Source: Pseudomonas corrugata
Lineage (GTDB): Bacteria; Pseudomonadota; Gammaproteobacteria; Pseudomonadales; Pseudomonadaceae
Assembly (NCBI RefSeq): GCF_001269905.1
Contig: NZ_LHVK01000009.1
Span: 496,001-560,000, forward strand
DNA: 64,000 bases
Direction: 5' to 3'
Each line of letters opens with the position of its first letter. Position 1 is the first letter of the stretch. The position numbers were made by a program, and so were the translations under genes. Positions 25,465 through 34,707 of this stretch are shown piece after piece. The notes under the pieces were generated by a model. The model was not told where the DNA came from and made no database searches. It saw only the letters and a list, made by a program, of their open reading frames with translations.

Positions 25465-25935
25465 TCAGCCGATGCTGATCGCCGGCAGCGTCGGCAAGGT
25501 CACTGTCTGCTGTTTGCGCGGCGCGAGGATCTCGGCCTCGCCATCCACCACCAGTTCATCGCGCTGGTTGAACACGCGAGTGGCGATGCGTACGCGAAAC
25601 TTCGGCAGTTTTTCCAGGATCTCCAGGCGTACGGTCAGGGTGTCGCCGATTTTGACCGGTTTCTGGAAGCTCATCTGCTGGCCGATATAGATGGTGCCAG
25701 GCCCTGGCAACTCGCACGCCACCGCCGCGCTGATCAGCGCGCCACTGAACATGCCATGGGCGATGCGCTCCTTGAACATGCTCGCTGCGGCGAATTCCGG
25801 GTCCAGGTGCACGGGGTTGTGATCGCCCGACATGGCGGCGAACAGCTGGATGTCACGCTCTTCGACGGCTTTGCTGTAGCTGGCGGTCTGGCCGACTTCG
25901 AGGGCTTCGTAAGGGGTGTTGGTAACCTGGGTCAT
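25465..25935 (-). CDS. phaJ: MaoC-like (R)-specific enoyl-CoA hydratase, PhaJ type
   Basis: 156 residues, a single hot-dog fold. The hydratase-2 motif MSGDHNPVHLDPEFA provides the catalytic pair Asp38/His43 with the spacing known from Aeromonas PhaJ. PhaJ enzymes turn enoyl-CoA from beta-oxidation into (R)-3-hydroxyacyl-CoA for polyhydroxyalkanoate synthesis. It lies next to a lipase-like hydrolase and two acyl-CoA synthetases, the same order as near fadD2-fadD1 in P. aeruginosa, which supports a fatty-acid role. Start ATG 25935. Which PhaJ paralogue it is cannot be decided here. Confidence 0.82.
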   Translation of the reverse strand: MTQVTNTPYEALEVGQTASYSKAVEERDIQLFAAMSGDHNPVHLDPEFAAASMFKERIAHGMFSGALISAAVACELPGPGTIYIGQQMSFQKPVKIGDTLTVRLEILEKLPKFRVRIATRVFNQRDELVVDGEAEILAPRKQQTVTLPTLPAISIG

Positions 25936-25979
25936 CTGTTTCGGATCCTGTGGCGGGTAATGGAAAAAATGCTGTAAAA

Positions 25980-26924
25980 CTATTCGCTGCGTGGCGGGCG
26001 CTTGTGGTTCAGGGCCTGGGCAATCCAGGCCAGCACGTCGGCCGTCACTTCATCGCGGTTGGTTTCGTTGAACAATTCGTGCCGAGCCTGGGGGTAAATC
26101 GTCAACTGCAGGTGCTGGCTGCCGGCATCGCGCAGGGCGTCGGCCAGATTCCTCAGACGCTTGTTTTCGCTCACCGGATCACATTCGCCGCCGATGACCA
26201 GCAGCGGCAGGTCCGGATCGATCTGGGCGAGATTGGACGCTTTGCTGATTTGCTGCAAGCCGCCGAGCAGGTCGACCCATAGCTGATTACTGCAACGAAA
26301 GCCGCACAGTGGATCGTGGATGTACTTGTCCACTTCGGCCGGGTCGCGACTGAGCCAGTCGAAAGGTGTGCGTGTCGGCTTGAACTTCTGATTGAAACTG
26401 CCGAACGACAGCCATTCGATCAAGGCACTACGCCCGGTGGCGCCTTGGCGCCAGCGTTCGAAGCGTGCGATCAGGCGTGCGGCGCGATACAACGCCACCG
26501 GCTGGAAGTTGGAGCCGCTGAGAATCGCCCCATGCAGGCTCGCGCTGTGATGCAGCAAATACGCTTGGGCGATGTAGCTGCCCATGCTGTGGCCCAGCAG
26601 TACGATTGGCGTGTCGGGATGTTGCTGGCCGATGTGCTGGTTGAGGCTGGCCAGGTCGCCGACCACCTTGGCCCAGCCACCCTTGTCGGCATAGTGGCCG
26701 AGGATTGCCCCTTCACCGGTCTTGCCATGGCCGCGCAGGTCCAGCGCGTAGACACCGTAGCCCTCATCGCACAGGGCCTGGGCCAGGCGTCCATAGCGAC
26801 CGCTGTGTTCGGCCATGCCGTGGGCCAGCATGATCACCGCCCTGGGCGCGGTGTCGGGCAACCACCGGTTGACGAACAGACGACTGTGATCGGTTGCGGT
26901 CAGCCAGAACGTTTGGTGAATCAT
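25980..26924 (-). CDS. Alpha/beta hydrolase, monoacylglycerol-lipase-like
   Basis: 314 residues, serine aminopeptidase S33/lysophospholipase branch. The nucleophile elbow is LLGHSMGSY (Ser113), the acid lies in GGECDPVSENK and the histidine in ARHELFNE near the C-terminus, so the triad is complete; LAHGMAEHSGRYGR is the oxyanion and family signature. No signal peptide, so it is cytoplasmic. It stands between phaJ and fadD2 and may free fatty acids for activation by the FadD enzymes; this is inference from the neighbours. Confidence 0.82.
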   Translation of the reverse strand: MIHQTFWLTATDHSRLFVNRWLPDTAPRAVIMLAHGMAEHSGRYGRLAQALCDEGYGVYALDLRGHGKTGEGAILGHYADKGGWAKVVGDLASLNQHIGQQHPDTPIVLLGHSMGSYIAQAYLLHHSASLHGAILSGSNFQPVALYRAARLIARFERWRQGATGRSALIEWLSFGSFNQKFKPTRTPFDWLSRDPAEVDKYIHDPLCGFRCSNQLWVDLLGGLQQISKASNLAQIDPDLPLLVIGGECDPVSENKRLRNLADALRDAGSQHLQLTIYPQARHELFNETNRDEVTADVLAWIAQALNHKRPPRSE

Positions 26925-27148
26925 GACGATCCTTTACATGTGAGCATGCGCACTGTTGATGCATTGTATAGCGCATCCGTTGCGTCTCGCCTGATCAGGC
27001 CACACGTAGGCGGCAAGATTCACACAATCTATGACACAAATTGGCATATTTGCCTGATTGACCAGAGCTGCTAGTGTCCCAAGAGCTCCGCTTCCGCGAG
27101 CAATCGGAAGCGGCCCCGGGATAGGTTCAGGTAAAGAGGACAAAAACA

Positions 27149-28837
27149 ATGCAGCCTGATTTCTGGAATGACAAACGCCCGGCCGGCGTGCCCTCGGACA
27201 TCGACCTGGGGGCCTACAAATCGGTCATCGAGGTGTTCGAGCGTTCCTGCAAGAAATTCGCCGACCGTCCGGCGTTCAGCAACATGGGCGTGACCCTCAC
27301 CTATGCCGAACTCGAGCGCTGCAGCGCGGCGTTCGCCGGTTACCTGCAAACCCATACCGATCTGGTTCCCGGTGACCGTATCGCGGTGCAGATGCCCAAT
27401 GTCCTGCAATACCCGATTGCCGTGTTCGGTGCCCTGCGCGCCGGGCTGATCGTGGTCAACACCAATCCGCTGTACACCCCGCGGGAAATGCGCCACCAGT
27501 TCAAGGATTCCGGCGCCCGGGCGCTGGTGTACATGAATCTGTTCGGAAGCAAGGTCCAGGAGGTGATGCCCGACACGGACCTGCAATACCTGATCGAAGC
27601 GAAGATGGGCGACCTGATGCCCACCGCCAGGGGCTGGCTGGTCAACACCGTGGTCAACAAGGTCAAGAAGATGGTTCCGGCTTATTTGCTGCCCCAGGCC
27701 ATTTCGTTCAAGAGCGCCTTGCGCCTGGGGCGTGGCCAGGCCATCAAGCCACTGAACGTCTGTCTCGACGACATCGCCGTGCTGCAATACACCGGCGGCA
27801 CCACCGGGCTGGCGAAGGGCGCGATGCTGACCCATGGCAACCTGGTGGCGAACATGCAACAGGCCAGGGCATGCCTTGGGCAGTTCGGCGACGACGGCCA
27901 GCCCCTGCTGCGCGAGGGCCAGGAAGTGATGATCGCGCCGTTGCCGCTTTATCACATCTACGCATTCACGGCGAACTGCATGTGCATGATGGTCACCGGC
28001 AACCACAACGTGCTGATCACCAACCCCAGGGACATCGGCGGCTTCATCAAGGAACTGAAGAACTGGCGTTTTTCGGCCCTGTTGGGACTCAACACATTGT
28101 TTGTGGCGCTGATGGACCATCCGGATTTCAAGACCCTGGATTTCTCCAGCCTCAAGCTCACCAACTCCGGCGGCACCGCGCTGGTCAAGGCCACGGCCGA
28201 CCGTTGGGAGCAGCTCACGGGTTGCCGTATCACCGAAGGCTATGGCCTGACCGAAACCTCCCCCGTGGCCTGCACCAACCCTTACGGCAAGAGGTCGCGA
28301 CTAGGCACGGTGGGGCTGCCGGTGCCAGGCACGCTCATGAAGGTGATCAGCGACGACGGCATCGAACAGGCCTTGGGCGAGCGAGGCGAACTGTGCATCA
28401 AGGGACCACAGATCATGAAAGGCTACTGGAATAAACCTGAAGCCACTACCGAGGTTCTGGACAGCGAGGGTTGGTTCAAGTCCGGTGACATCGCGGTGAT
28501 CGACCCGGACGGTTTCGTGCGGATCGTCGACCGCAAGAAAGACATGATCATCGTCTCGGGTTTCAACGTGTACCCCAATGAAATCGAAGACGTGGTGATG
28601 GCCCATCCGAAGGTCGCCAATTGCGCGGTGATCGGCGTGCCGGACGAACGTTCAGGGGAGGCGGTGAAACTGTTCGTGGTGCCGCGGGAGACGGGCGTCA
28701 GCCTCGAAGAACTCAAGGCCTACTGCAAGGAGAACTTCACCGGCTACAAGATACCCAAGCACATCGTATTGCGAGAGTCGCTGCCGATGACACCGGTGGG
28801 CAAGATCCTGCGCCGGGAGCTGCGTGATATCGCTTGA
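27149..28837 (+). CDS. fadD2: Long-chain fatty acid-CoA ligase
   Basis: 562 residues. An AMP-forming acyl-CoA synthetase: P-loop YTGGTTGLAKGAM (~213-225), TEGYGLTETSP (~360-370), and the adenylate motif with DRKKDMIIVSGFNVYPNEIE (~466-485). It activates fatty acids to acyl-CoA at the inner membrane for beta-oxidation. Closely similar to the next gene along its whole length, so the two are tandem paralogues. The fadD2 label rests on position: the copy next to the hydrolase corresponds to fadD2 in P. aeruginosa. Start ATG 27149 after AAAGAGG. Confidence 0.9.
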   Translation: MQPDFWNDKRPAGVPSDIDLGAYKSVIEVFERSCKKFADRPAFSNMGVTLTYAELERCSAAFAGYLQTHTDLVPGDRIAVQMPNVLQYPIAVFGALRAGLIVVNTNPLYTPREMRHQFKDSGARALVYMNLFGSKVQEVMPDTDLQYLIEAKMGDLMPTARGWLVNTVVNKVKKMVPAYLLPQAISFKSALRLGRGQAIKPLNVCLDDIAVLQYTGGTTGLAKGAMLTHGNLVANMQQARACLGQFGDDGQPLLREGQEVMIAPLPLYHIYAFTANCMCMMVTGNHNVLITNPRDIGGFIKELKNWRFSALLGLNTLFVALMDHPDFKTLDFSSLKLTNSGGTALVKATADRWEQLTGCRITEGYGLTETSPVACTNPYGKRSRLGTVGLPVPGTLMKVISDDGIEQALGERGELCIKGPQIMKGYWNKPEATTEVLDSEGWFKSGDIAVIDPDGFVRIVDRKKDMIIVSGFNVYPNEIEDVVMAHPKVANCAVIGVPDERSGEAVKLFVVPRETGVSLEELKAYCKENFTGYKIPKHIVLRESLPMTPVGKILRRELRDIA

Positions 28838-28858
28838 TGTAGACCTAGCGCAAACCCT

Positions 28859-28947
28859 TGTGGGAGCGAGCCTGCTCGCGAAAGCGGTGGATCGGTCATG
28901 GGAATATTGGCTGACACACCGCTATCGCGAGCGGGCTCGCTCCCACA
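28859..28947. repeat. REPIN between the fadD genes
   Basis: TGTGGGAGCGAGCCTGCTCG and CGAGCGGGCTCGCTCCCACA in inverted orientation. Confidence 0.9.
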
Positions 28948-29224
28948 TGGGCTTCAGGGGTTTAAACAAAAAAGAAAGCCGAATTCAGAACGTTCCTACA
29001 AGTTCGTAGAATTTTTACTCTAAAAATGACCATTGAATATTCTTGAGTCTTGCGAGTGACCATGTCGGCCACTTTTGGCTCTAGTCGACCCTTGGCAAAG
29101 CTGCTACTCTCGGCGCGCTTTTGTGACTTCTCGGCCTTCATCCAAGCCAGATTCACCAACAAACACACCAATAATAATCGCATCAAATGCGGTGAGAATT
29201 CGCGTTGCTGAGGAGTGGGCTTCC
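28948..29224. other. AT-rich leader of fadD1, no gene seen
   Basis: Much lower GC than the surroundings (TTTAAACAAAAAAGAAAG and TAGAATTTTTACTCTAAAAA). It probably contains the fadD1 promoter. An open frame upstream of the fadD1 ATG lacks family similarity and is not taken as coding. No clear PsrA box was found. Confidence 0.5.
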
Positions 29225-30916
29225 ATGTTCGAAGACTTTTGGAAGGATAAGTACCCAGCTGGGATTGCTGCCGACATCAATCCAGACGAGTATCCGAATA
29301 TTCAGGCGGTGTTGAAGCAGTCCTGCCAACGCTTCGCCGACAAGCCGGCATTCAGCAATCTTGGCAAGACGATCACCTACGGTGAGCTGTACGAATTGTC
29401 CGGGGCCTTTGCCGCGTATCTGCAACAGCATACCGATTTGCAGCCGGGCGATCGAATCGCCGTGCAATTGCCTAACGTCCTGCAATACCCGGTGGCGGTG
29501 TTCGGAGCGATTCGCGCCGGCCTCATCGTGGTTAATACCAACCCGCTGTATACCGCGCGGGAGATGGAGCACCAGTTCAACGACTCCGGCGCCAAGGCGC
29601 TGGTGTGCCTGGCAAACATGGCACACCTGGCCGAGACCGTAGTGCCGAAGACCGGCGTCAAGCACGTCATCGTCACCGAGGTTGCCGACCTGTTGCCGCC
29701 GCTCAAGCGACTGCTGATCAACAGCGTTATCAAGTACGTGAAGAAGATGGTCCCGGCGTATCACCTGCCCAAGGCTGTCAAGTTCAACGACGTGCTGAGC
29801 AAGGGCCATGGCCGGCCAGTCACCGAAGCCAACCCGGGCAGCGACGAGGTGGCCGTGTTGCAGTACACCGGTGGCACCACCGGCGTGGCCAAGGGCGCGA
29901 TGCTGAGTCACCGCAACCTGGTGGCGAACATGCTGCAGTGCAAGGCGCTGATGGGCTCCAACCTCAATGAAGGTTGCGAAGTGCTGATCACGCCGCTACC
30001 GCTGTACCACATCTATGCCTTCACCTTCCATTGCATGGCGATGATGCTGATCGGCAACCACAACATCCTGATCAGCAACCCGCGCGACCTTCCGGCGATG
30101 GTCAAGGAACTGTCCAAGTGGAAGTTCAGCGGTTTCGTCGGCCTCAATACCCTGTTCGTGGCGCTGTGCAACAATGAAGGCTTCCGCAAGCTGGATTTCT
30201 CCGCGCTGAAAGTTACCTTGTCCGGGGGCATGGCCCTGCAACTGGCCGCTGCCGAGCGCTGGAAAGCGGTCACCGGCTGCCCGATCTGCGAAGGTTATGG
30301 CATGACCGAAACCAGTCCGGTGGCCACGGTCAATCCAATCCAGAACATCCAGATCGGCACCATCGGCATTCCGGTGCCGTCGACGCTGTGCAAGGTCATC
30401 AATGATGCGGGCGTCGAACTGCCTCTGGGCGAAGTCGGCGAGTTGTGTGTGAAAGGTCCGCAGGTGATGAAGGGCTACTGGCAGCGGCAGGAAGCCACCG
30501 ACGAAATCCTCGACAGCGAGGGCTGGCTCAGGACCGGTGACATCGCAGTGATCCAGCCGGATGGCTACATGCGCATCGTCGATCGCAAGAAAGACATGAT
30601 CCTGATCTCCGGTTTCAACGTGTACCCCAACGAGCTGGAAGATGTGCTGGCGACCTTGCCGGGCGTACTGCAATGCGCCGCCATCGGTGTACCGGACGAG
30701 AAATCCGGCGAGGCGATCAAGATTTTCATCGTCGTCCGGCCAGGCGCCACGTTGACCAAGGAGCAGGTGATGGAGCATATGCGTGCCAACGTTACCGGCT
30801 ACAAGGTGCCCAAGGCCGTCGAGTTCCGCGATGCGTTGCCGACCACCAATGTGGGCAAGATCCTGCGACGTGAGCTGCGGGATGAAGAGCTCAGGAAGTT
30901 GGGTGTGAAGAAGTGA
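29225..30916 (+). CDS. fadD1: Long-chain fatty acid-CoA ligase
   Basis: 563 residues from ATG 29225 (MFEDFWKDKYPAG), preceded by GAGGAG; the N-terminus aligns with MQPDFWNDKRPAG of the upstream paralogue, which fixes the start. P-loop YTGGTTGVAKGAM, CEGYGMTETSP and DRKKDMILISGFNVYPNELE motifs are intact. It activates fatty acids to acyl-CoA; in P. aeruginosa the two tandem enzymes differ in chain-length preference. A separate AT-rich leader and its own terminator suggest independent expression from fadD2. Confidence 0.91.
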   Translation: MFEDFWKDKYPAGIAADINPDEYPNIQAVLKQSCQRFADKPAFSNLGKTITYGELYELSGAFAAYLQQHTDLQPGDRIAVQLPNVLQYPVAVFGAIRAGLIVVNTNPLYTAREMEHQFNDSGAKALVCLANMAHLAETVVPKTGVKHVIVTEVADLLPPLKRLLINSVIKYVKKMVPAYHLPKAVKFNDVLSKGHGRPVTEANPGSDEVAVLQYTGGTTGVAKGAMLSHRNLVANMLQCKALMGSNLNEGCEVLITPLPLYHIYAFTFHCMAMMLIGNHNILISNPRDLPAMVKELSKWKFSGFVGLNTLFVALCNNEGFRKLDFSALKVTLSGGMALQLAAAERWKAVTGCPICEGYGMTETSPVATVNPIQNIQIGTIGIPVPSTLCKVINDAGVELPLGEVGELCVKGPQVMKGYWQRQEATDEILDSEGWLRTGDIAVIQPDGYMRIVDRKKDMILISGFNVYPNELEDVLATLPGVLQCAAIGVPDEKSGEAIKIFIVVRPGATLTKEQVMEHMRANVTGYKVPKAVEFRDALPTTNVGKILRRELRDEELRKLGVKK

Positions 30917-30929
30917 ATTGCGTGTAAAC

Positions 30930-30957
30930 AAAAAGCCCCGCCGAAGCGGGGCTTTTT
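30930..30957 (+). terminator. Terminator after fadD1
   Basis: AAAAAGCCCCGC-CGAA-GCGGGGCTTTTT, perfect stem and T run. Confidence 0.93.
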
Positions 30958-30985
30958 GTTAGGGCGACTACTTGAAGCAAGGCCG

Positions 30986-31085
30986 TGTGGGAGTGAGCTG
31001 TGGGAGCAAGGCTTGCCTGCGATGAAGTTGATTCGGTCTGCTTAGCGTCGTGGTGCCTTCATCGCGGGCAAGCCTTGCTCCCACA
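30986..31085. repeat. REPIN with extra left REP half
   Basis: Orphan TGTGGGAGTGAGC (30986-30998) abuts a full REPIN TGTGGGAGCAAGGCTTGCCTG...GCAAGCCTTGCTCCCACA (30999-31085), again a nested-looking arrangement. Confidence 0.85.
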
Positions 31086-31118
31086 TAATCCCCCAGCTAC
31101 ATACGTCGGCGGCCGGTG

Positions 31119-31496
31119 TCACAACCTGAACTGCGCAAAATCCAGGTTGGTGCCCCCCGGTCGCAGGTCTTGCAGGTACGAATCCCTGTCGGCGCTCAGT
31201 TCCAGGCTCAGGGCTGCCTTGCGCTTGCCCTGGTTGCGCACTTCCAGGCCTTCCATTTTTTCCCGCAGGAATACGGTCGGCACTTTCAGGTGCAGCAATT
31301 CGTCGCTGGCCGGGGTGTGCAGGAGCAGATGAATCCATTCGTACTGGCCGACCGCCAGGCGGGTCACCGGGATGTTGAACCAGAAGATGTTGCGGTTGCG
31401 GTTCAATTCGCTGAAGTGGCAGTTGTTGACACCCAGGACGGCACCGCCCAGTTCCTGGTTCCTGCGGGCGATGGCCTGCTTCTTATCGAGTTTCAT
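31119..31496 (-). CDS. Hypothetical protein, 125 residues
   Basis: No family recognised. The product starts MKLDKKQAIARRNQELGG after TAGGAACGTT, has a basic N-terminus and middle beta-type segments (NIFWFNIPVTRL, YEWIHLLLH), and no signal peptide or membrane segment. The C-terminal part (KRKAALSLELSADRDSYLQD) could form a strand-helix. Coding is supported by normal codon use, a reasonable ribosome site and a clean gap of 236 bases to the divergent brkB-like gene. Confidence 0.65.
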   Translation of the reverse strand: MKLDKKQAIARRNQELGGAVLGVNNCHFSELNRNRNIFWFNIPVTRLAVGQYEWIHLLLHTPASDELLHLKVPTVFLREKMEGLEVRNQGKRKAALSLELSADRDSYLQDLRPGGTNLDFAQFRL

Positions 31497-31733
31497 AACG
31501 TTCCTACGGGATTAAAGCTTCGGGCCGCAGCCTGAATACGTGGAGCATTCTCGACGGTTGCCGGACAAACATAAAGCCCCGCCGGTGCGAAGAATGAAAC
31601 TTGCGTTATGCGGCATGGGTCAATTCTGCGTCGGGATGAGATTGTCCCAAAGTCGCCAAACAGGCTACTTTGAGGTAAAAAACGCCCCTTGAGTCGCCAT
31701 GCGACCCCTTTTTTGCGGCGAAAGGAGACGCTC

Positions 31734-32693
31734 ATGATATTTCCGGACATGAAAGGCTTGCCTCTGCATCGTGTGATGATGCGTACGGTGACCGAGTTTC
31801 TCGACGACGAGATGTCTACCTATGCCTCGGCACTGGCCTACCAGATGCTGTTTTCCCTGTTTCCCTTCATTCTCTTCCTGATAGCGCTGATCGGTTTCCT
31901 GCATCTGCCGGATTTCTTCTCGTGGCTGCGCCTGCAGTCTGAACTGGTGTTGCCGCCCCAGGCGCTGGAGCAGGTCAACCCGGTGATCGACCAGCTCCAG
32001 CAATCCAAGGGCGGGTTGCTGTCGGTGGGTATCGTGGTCGCCTTGTGGACGGCCTCGGCGGGGGTGCGGCTGATGATGAGCGCCATGAATGCCGCCTACG
32101 ATGTGGTCGAGGGACGCCCCGCCTGGAAGCGCTTTCCGCTGTCGATTTTCTACACGGTCGGTATCGCTGGCATGCTGCTCGTCGCGGCGGCGCTGATGGT
32201 CCTCGGGCCACAGGTGATGGAGTGGATTGCGGCCCAGGTCGGGCTGGAGGAATTCATTGTCACGCTCTGGACGATCGTGCGCTGGCCGGTGATCGTGATC
32301 CTGTTGATGGTAGCCGTAGCATTGATCTATTACGTGATGCCTGACGTCAAGCAGGAGTTTCGCTTCATCACCCCAGGCTCTGTGCTGGCGGTGGTGGTCT
32401 GGATCATTGCCTCCCTGGGCTTCGCTTTTTACGTCAAGACCTTTGCCAACTACAACGCCATGTATGGCAGTATCGGCGCGATCATCGTGTTGTTGCTGTA
32501 TTTCTATATCTCGGCGGCGGTGTTGCTGTTGGGGGCGGAGATGAACGCGGTGATCGAACACATGTCCGCCGAAGGCAAGGACCCCGGTGAGAAGGTTCCA
32601 GACGAGCACTGGAAGCACCATGTATCAGGGCTGGGGCGCGACCACTCCATCAAACCGGACACTGATCCGAACGCAGGTGAAGCCCGACCATGA
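31734..32693 (+). CDS. YihY/BrkB-family inner-membrane protein
   Basis: 319 residues from ATG 31734, with AAAGGAG 8 bases before it. Six hydrophobic segments and the family pattern YASALAYQMLFSLFPFILFL (~23-42), then the long polar loop and a charged C-terminal tail (~275-319), match YihY/UPF0761 (once called RNase BN, wrongly). Function unsettled; members are considered transporters or envelope factors. Its stop overlaps the def start (ATGA), so both are co-translated. Confidence 0.85.
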   Translation: MIFPDMKGLPLHRVMMRTVTEFLDDEMSTYASALAYQMLFSLFPFILFLIALIGFLHLPDFFSWLRLQSELVLPPQALEQVNPVIDQLQQSKGGLLSVGIVVALWTASAGVRLMMSAMNAAYDVVEGRPAWKRFPLSIFYTVGIAGMLLVAAALMVLGPQVMEWIAAQVGLEEFIVTLWTIVRWPVIVILLMVAVALIYYVMPDVKQEFRFITPGSVLAVVVWIIASLGFAFYVKTFANYNAMYGSIGAIIVLLLYFYISAAVLLLGAEMNAVIEHMSAEGKDPGEKVPDEHWKHHVSGLGRDHSIKPDTDPNAGEARP

Positions 32694-33229
32694 TTCGAGA
32701 AATCCTCAAGATGGGCGATGCGCGCTTGCTGCGTATTGCTCCGCCGGTTCCGCCGCAGATGTTCGACACCCCAGAGCTGTGGCAATTGATCGACGACATG
32801 TTCCAGACGATGGAAAGCGTCGGAGGTGTCGGTCTGGCGGCGCCGCAGATCGGTGTGGACCTGCAATTGGTGATTTTCGGCTTCGAACACAGCGAGCGTT
32901 ACCCCGATGCGGAGGCCGTGCCCCAGACCATCCTGATCAACCCGCTGATCACGCCGCTGAGCCCGCTGATGGAAGAAGGCTTCGAAGGCTGCCTGTCGGT
33001 ACCCGGCCTGCGAGGAGCGGTCGATCGCTATCAGCATATCCGCTACGAAGGCTTCGATCCCAAGGGCGAGCCGATCGTGCGGACAGCCTTGGGCTTTCAT
33101 GCGCGGGTGGTACAGCATGAGTGCGACCACCTGATCGGGCGCTTGTACCCGTCGCGTATCACCGACTTCAGCAAGTTCGGGTTTACCGAGGTCATGTTTC
33201 CGGATCTGGATCCGACAGCCGACGACTGA
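32690..33229 (+). CDS. def: Peptide deformylase
   Basis: 179 residues. All three deformylase motifs are present: GGVGLAAPQIG (45-55), EGCLSVPG (99-106, metal ligand Cys101) and QHECDHLIG (142-150, ligands His143/His147 and catalytic Glu144). It removes the N-formyl group from new proteins. It is not next to fmt, so it is probably the second deformylase of the genome rather than the housekeeping copy. It overlaps the BrkB-like gene by 4 bases. Confidence 0.93.
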   Translation: MIREILKMGDARLLRIAPPVPPQMFDTPELWQLIDDMFQTMESVGGVGLAAPQIGVDLQLVIFGFEHSERYPDAEAVPQTILINPLITPLSPLMEEGFEGCLSVPGLRGAVDRYQHIRYEGFDPKGEPIVRTALGFHARVVQHECDHLIGRLYPSRITDFSKFGFTEVMFPDLDPTADD

Positions 33230-33247
33230 ACCTTCACCTCAATCACC

Positions 33248-33336
33248 TGTGGGAGCGAGCCCGCTCGCGATAGCGGTGGGTCAGCTGCATCGTTGTGGAA
33301 TGTCCCGCCGCCTTCGCGAGCAGGCTCGCTCCCACA
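33248..33336. repeat. REPIN
   Basis: TGTGGGAGCGAGCCCGCTCG and CGAGCAGGCTCGCTCCCACA in inverted orientation between convergent genes. Confidence 0.9.
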
Positions 33337-33350
33337 GAGATTGGGGGGCA

Positions 33351-33773
33351 TCAGGACCGGCTTCCCGGCTCCAGCCCCATCGCAATCATCGGCTTGCTGC
33401 GAGCATACCGGCTCAGGCGCTCGGCCATCGCATAGGGCAGGGCGGGATCGAAAGTGAAGCCGTGCCGCTCATAGAACCCACGCAGCTCCGGGTGGCAGAA
33501 CAGCCACACCGGTGCCTCCACGGCTTTCACCGCTTCGCTGATCAACCCCGCCGCGATACCTTTGCCGCGGTATGCCTGGTCGACGAACAGCCCCGTCAAC
33601 CAGTGTCCACCCGACACCGATCGCAGGCACAGGGCGGCGACGATGTCATCCTGCCTCGCCACCCATAGCTGCGCGTCACGCACGGCTTTCATCGAGGACT
33701 GATGGGCGCGGTAGAACTTGTTCATCAGCGGCCACAGCGGTTCATCGAGCAGCGCAAAGCGGATTTCGGACAT
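33351..33773 (-). CDS. GNAT-family N-acetyltransferase
   Basis: 140 residues. The acetyl-CoA-binding motif A is LFVDQAYRGKGIAAGLI (~65-81) and the C-terminal GFYERHGFTF is the usual GNAT beta6-beta7 segment. Acceptor substrate unknown. Convergent with def; a REPIN fills the space between them and another element lies upstream. Confidence 0.8.
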   Translation of the reverse strand: MSEIRFALLDEPLWPLMNKFYRAHQSSMKAVRDAQLWVARQDDIVAALCLRSVSGGHWLTGLFVDQAYRGKGIAAGLISEAVKAVEAPVWLFCHPELRGFYERHGFTFDPALPYAMAERLSRYARSKPMIAMGLEPGSRS

Positions 33774-33830
33774 GGCAACGTCGTGGAGGGGAAGGAGGGC
33801 AGATTATAAAGGAACACGTTTCGATAAACC

Positions 33831-33959
33831 TGTGGGAGCAAAGCTTGCTCGCGATTGCGGTAAGTCAATCACCAGCAATGCTGACGGGTCTGTCGCTATC
33901 GCGAGCAAGCTTTGCTCCCACAGGTTTTGCGTCGTTTGATCCTTAACTGACTGGTATTA
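33831..33959. mobile_element. REPIN with IS4-like right end (one-ended copy)
   Basis: A REPIN (33831-33922, GAGCAAAGCTTGCTCGCGATTGCGG) continues into CGTTTGATCCTTAACTGACTGGTATTA, whose last 18 bases (33942-33959) match the right terminal repeat of the complete 156-bp element at 53087-53242 with one difference. The two copies are similar along ~130 bases. The left terminal repeat expected before 33831 is absent. Confidence 0.7.
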
Positions 33960-33999
33960 GGGCTAACCCCGGCGCCTCATCTGCTGGCCGCCGGCAGGC

Positions 34000-34554
34000 T
34001 CAGAGGGACGTGAGGAGCATCGCCGCGGCCGGATCCTTATCGCCCGTGTCGCGGCGTTCCTGGGCCTTTTCCACCTGCGCCATTGCGGACTTGTCCTGCA
34101 TGCGCTGGGCAATTTCCTGGCCGACCGCCAGTTGCTTCTCGGGTGGCATCGCCTCGTATTCTTCTTCGCTGATGCCCATCTCCGCGAGCACGGCCTCACG
34201 CAGGCGCTCTTCGGGCGTTTTGCTCATGTAGTCCTTGAAGTCCTTCAGCGCCGAACTGTCGGTCGCGCGCGCCGTGGCATCCTGGGACGCCACGGTCTGC
34301 AACTGCACGCGGGTCTTGGCGAACGCCTCATCGACGTTGTCGCTGATGGCGGTGGTTGCATTGACCTGTTGCGTGGCCTGCTGGATGACGGACTCCCGGA
34401 CCTGGGCATCACCCTGGCTGGCCTGGGCCTGGACGTTATCGCGCAACGCTTGCAATGCGGCGCTTTGCAGGCCGCTGGCTGCGTCGGCGGTCGGGTCCTC
34501 GCCCGGACGTTTGAGCGGCAGAATCATTGCTTGCTGTTTGGCACTGACCAACAT
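34000..34554 (-). CDS. Hypothetical protein, helical, 184 residues
   Basis: No family recognised. Starting at ATG 34554 (MLVSAKQQAMILPLKRPGED); a GTG three codons upstream is possible. The protein is rich in Ala, Gln, Asp and Glu with long amphipathic helices (~25-110), a DYMSKTPEERLREAVLAEMG-type segment and MGISEEEYEAMPPEKQLAVG (~130-150). No signal peptide or membrane segment. Proteins of this composition are found as stand-alone genes in pseudomonads. A poor ribosome site leaves the start uncertain. Confidence 0.6.
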   Translation of the reverse strand: MLVSAKQQAMILPLKRPGEDPTADAASGLQSAALQALRDNVQAQASQGDAQVRESVIQQATQQVNATTAISDNVDEAFAKTRVQLQTVASQDATARATDSSALKDFKDYMSKTPEERLREAVLAEMGISEEEYEAMPPEKQLAVGQEIAQRMQDKSAMAQVEKAQERRDTGDKDPAAAMLLTSL

Positions 34555-34707
34555 GATGGACACCTGCAGGTAATGGCTGATCGATGGGCAGGAGCAATTC
34601 CCATGCCGACACCGGGCACCTCAGGTTTCAAGGGCAGCGGGGATACGGGGCGAGACGAAGCGGCCAGGCCTTGCCGTTGACCGGCAGGGATCGACCGCAT
34701 CAAGGAC

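Noticed and set aside
28968..28975. GTTTAAAC-like patch before fadD1 as a PsrA operator
   Set aside because: It lacks the flanking C/G and the 2-4 base spacing of the PsrA pattern.
29075..29224. An N-terminal extension of fadD1 by 50 codons
   Set aside because: The extension lies in an AT-rich leader and has no counterpart in the paralogue, while ATG 29225 follows GAGGAG and aligns with the fadD2 start.
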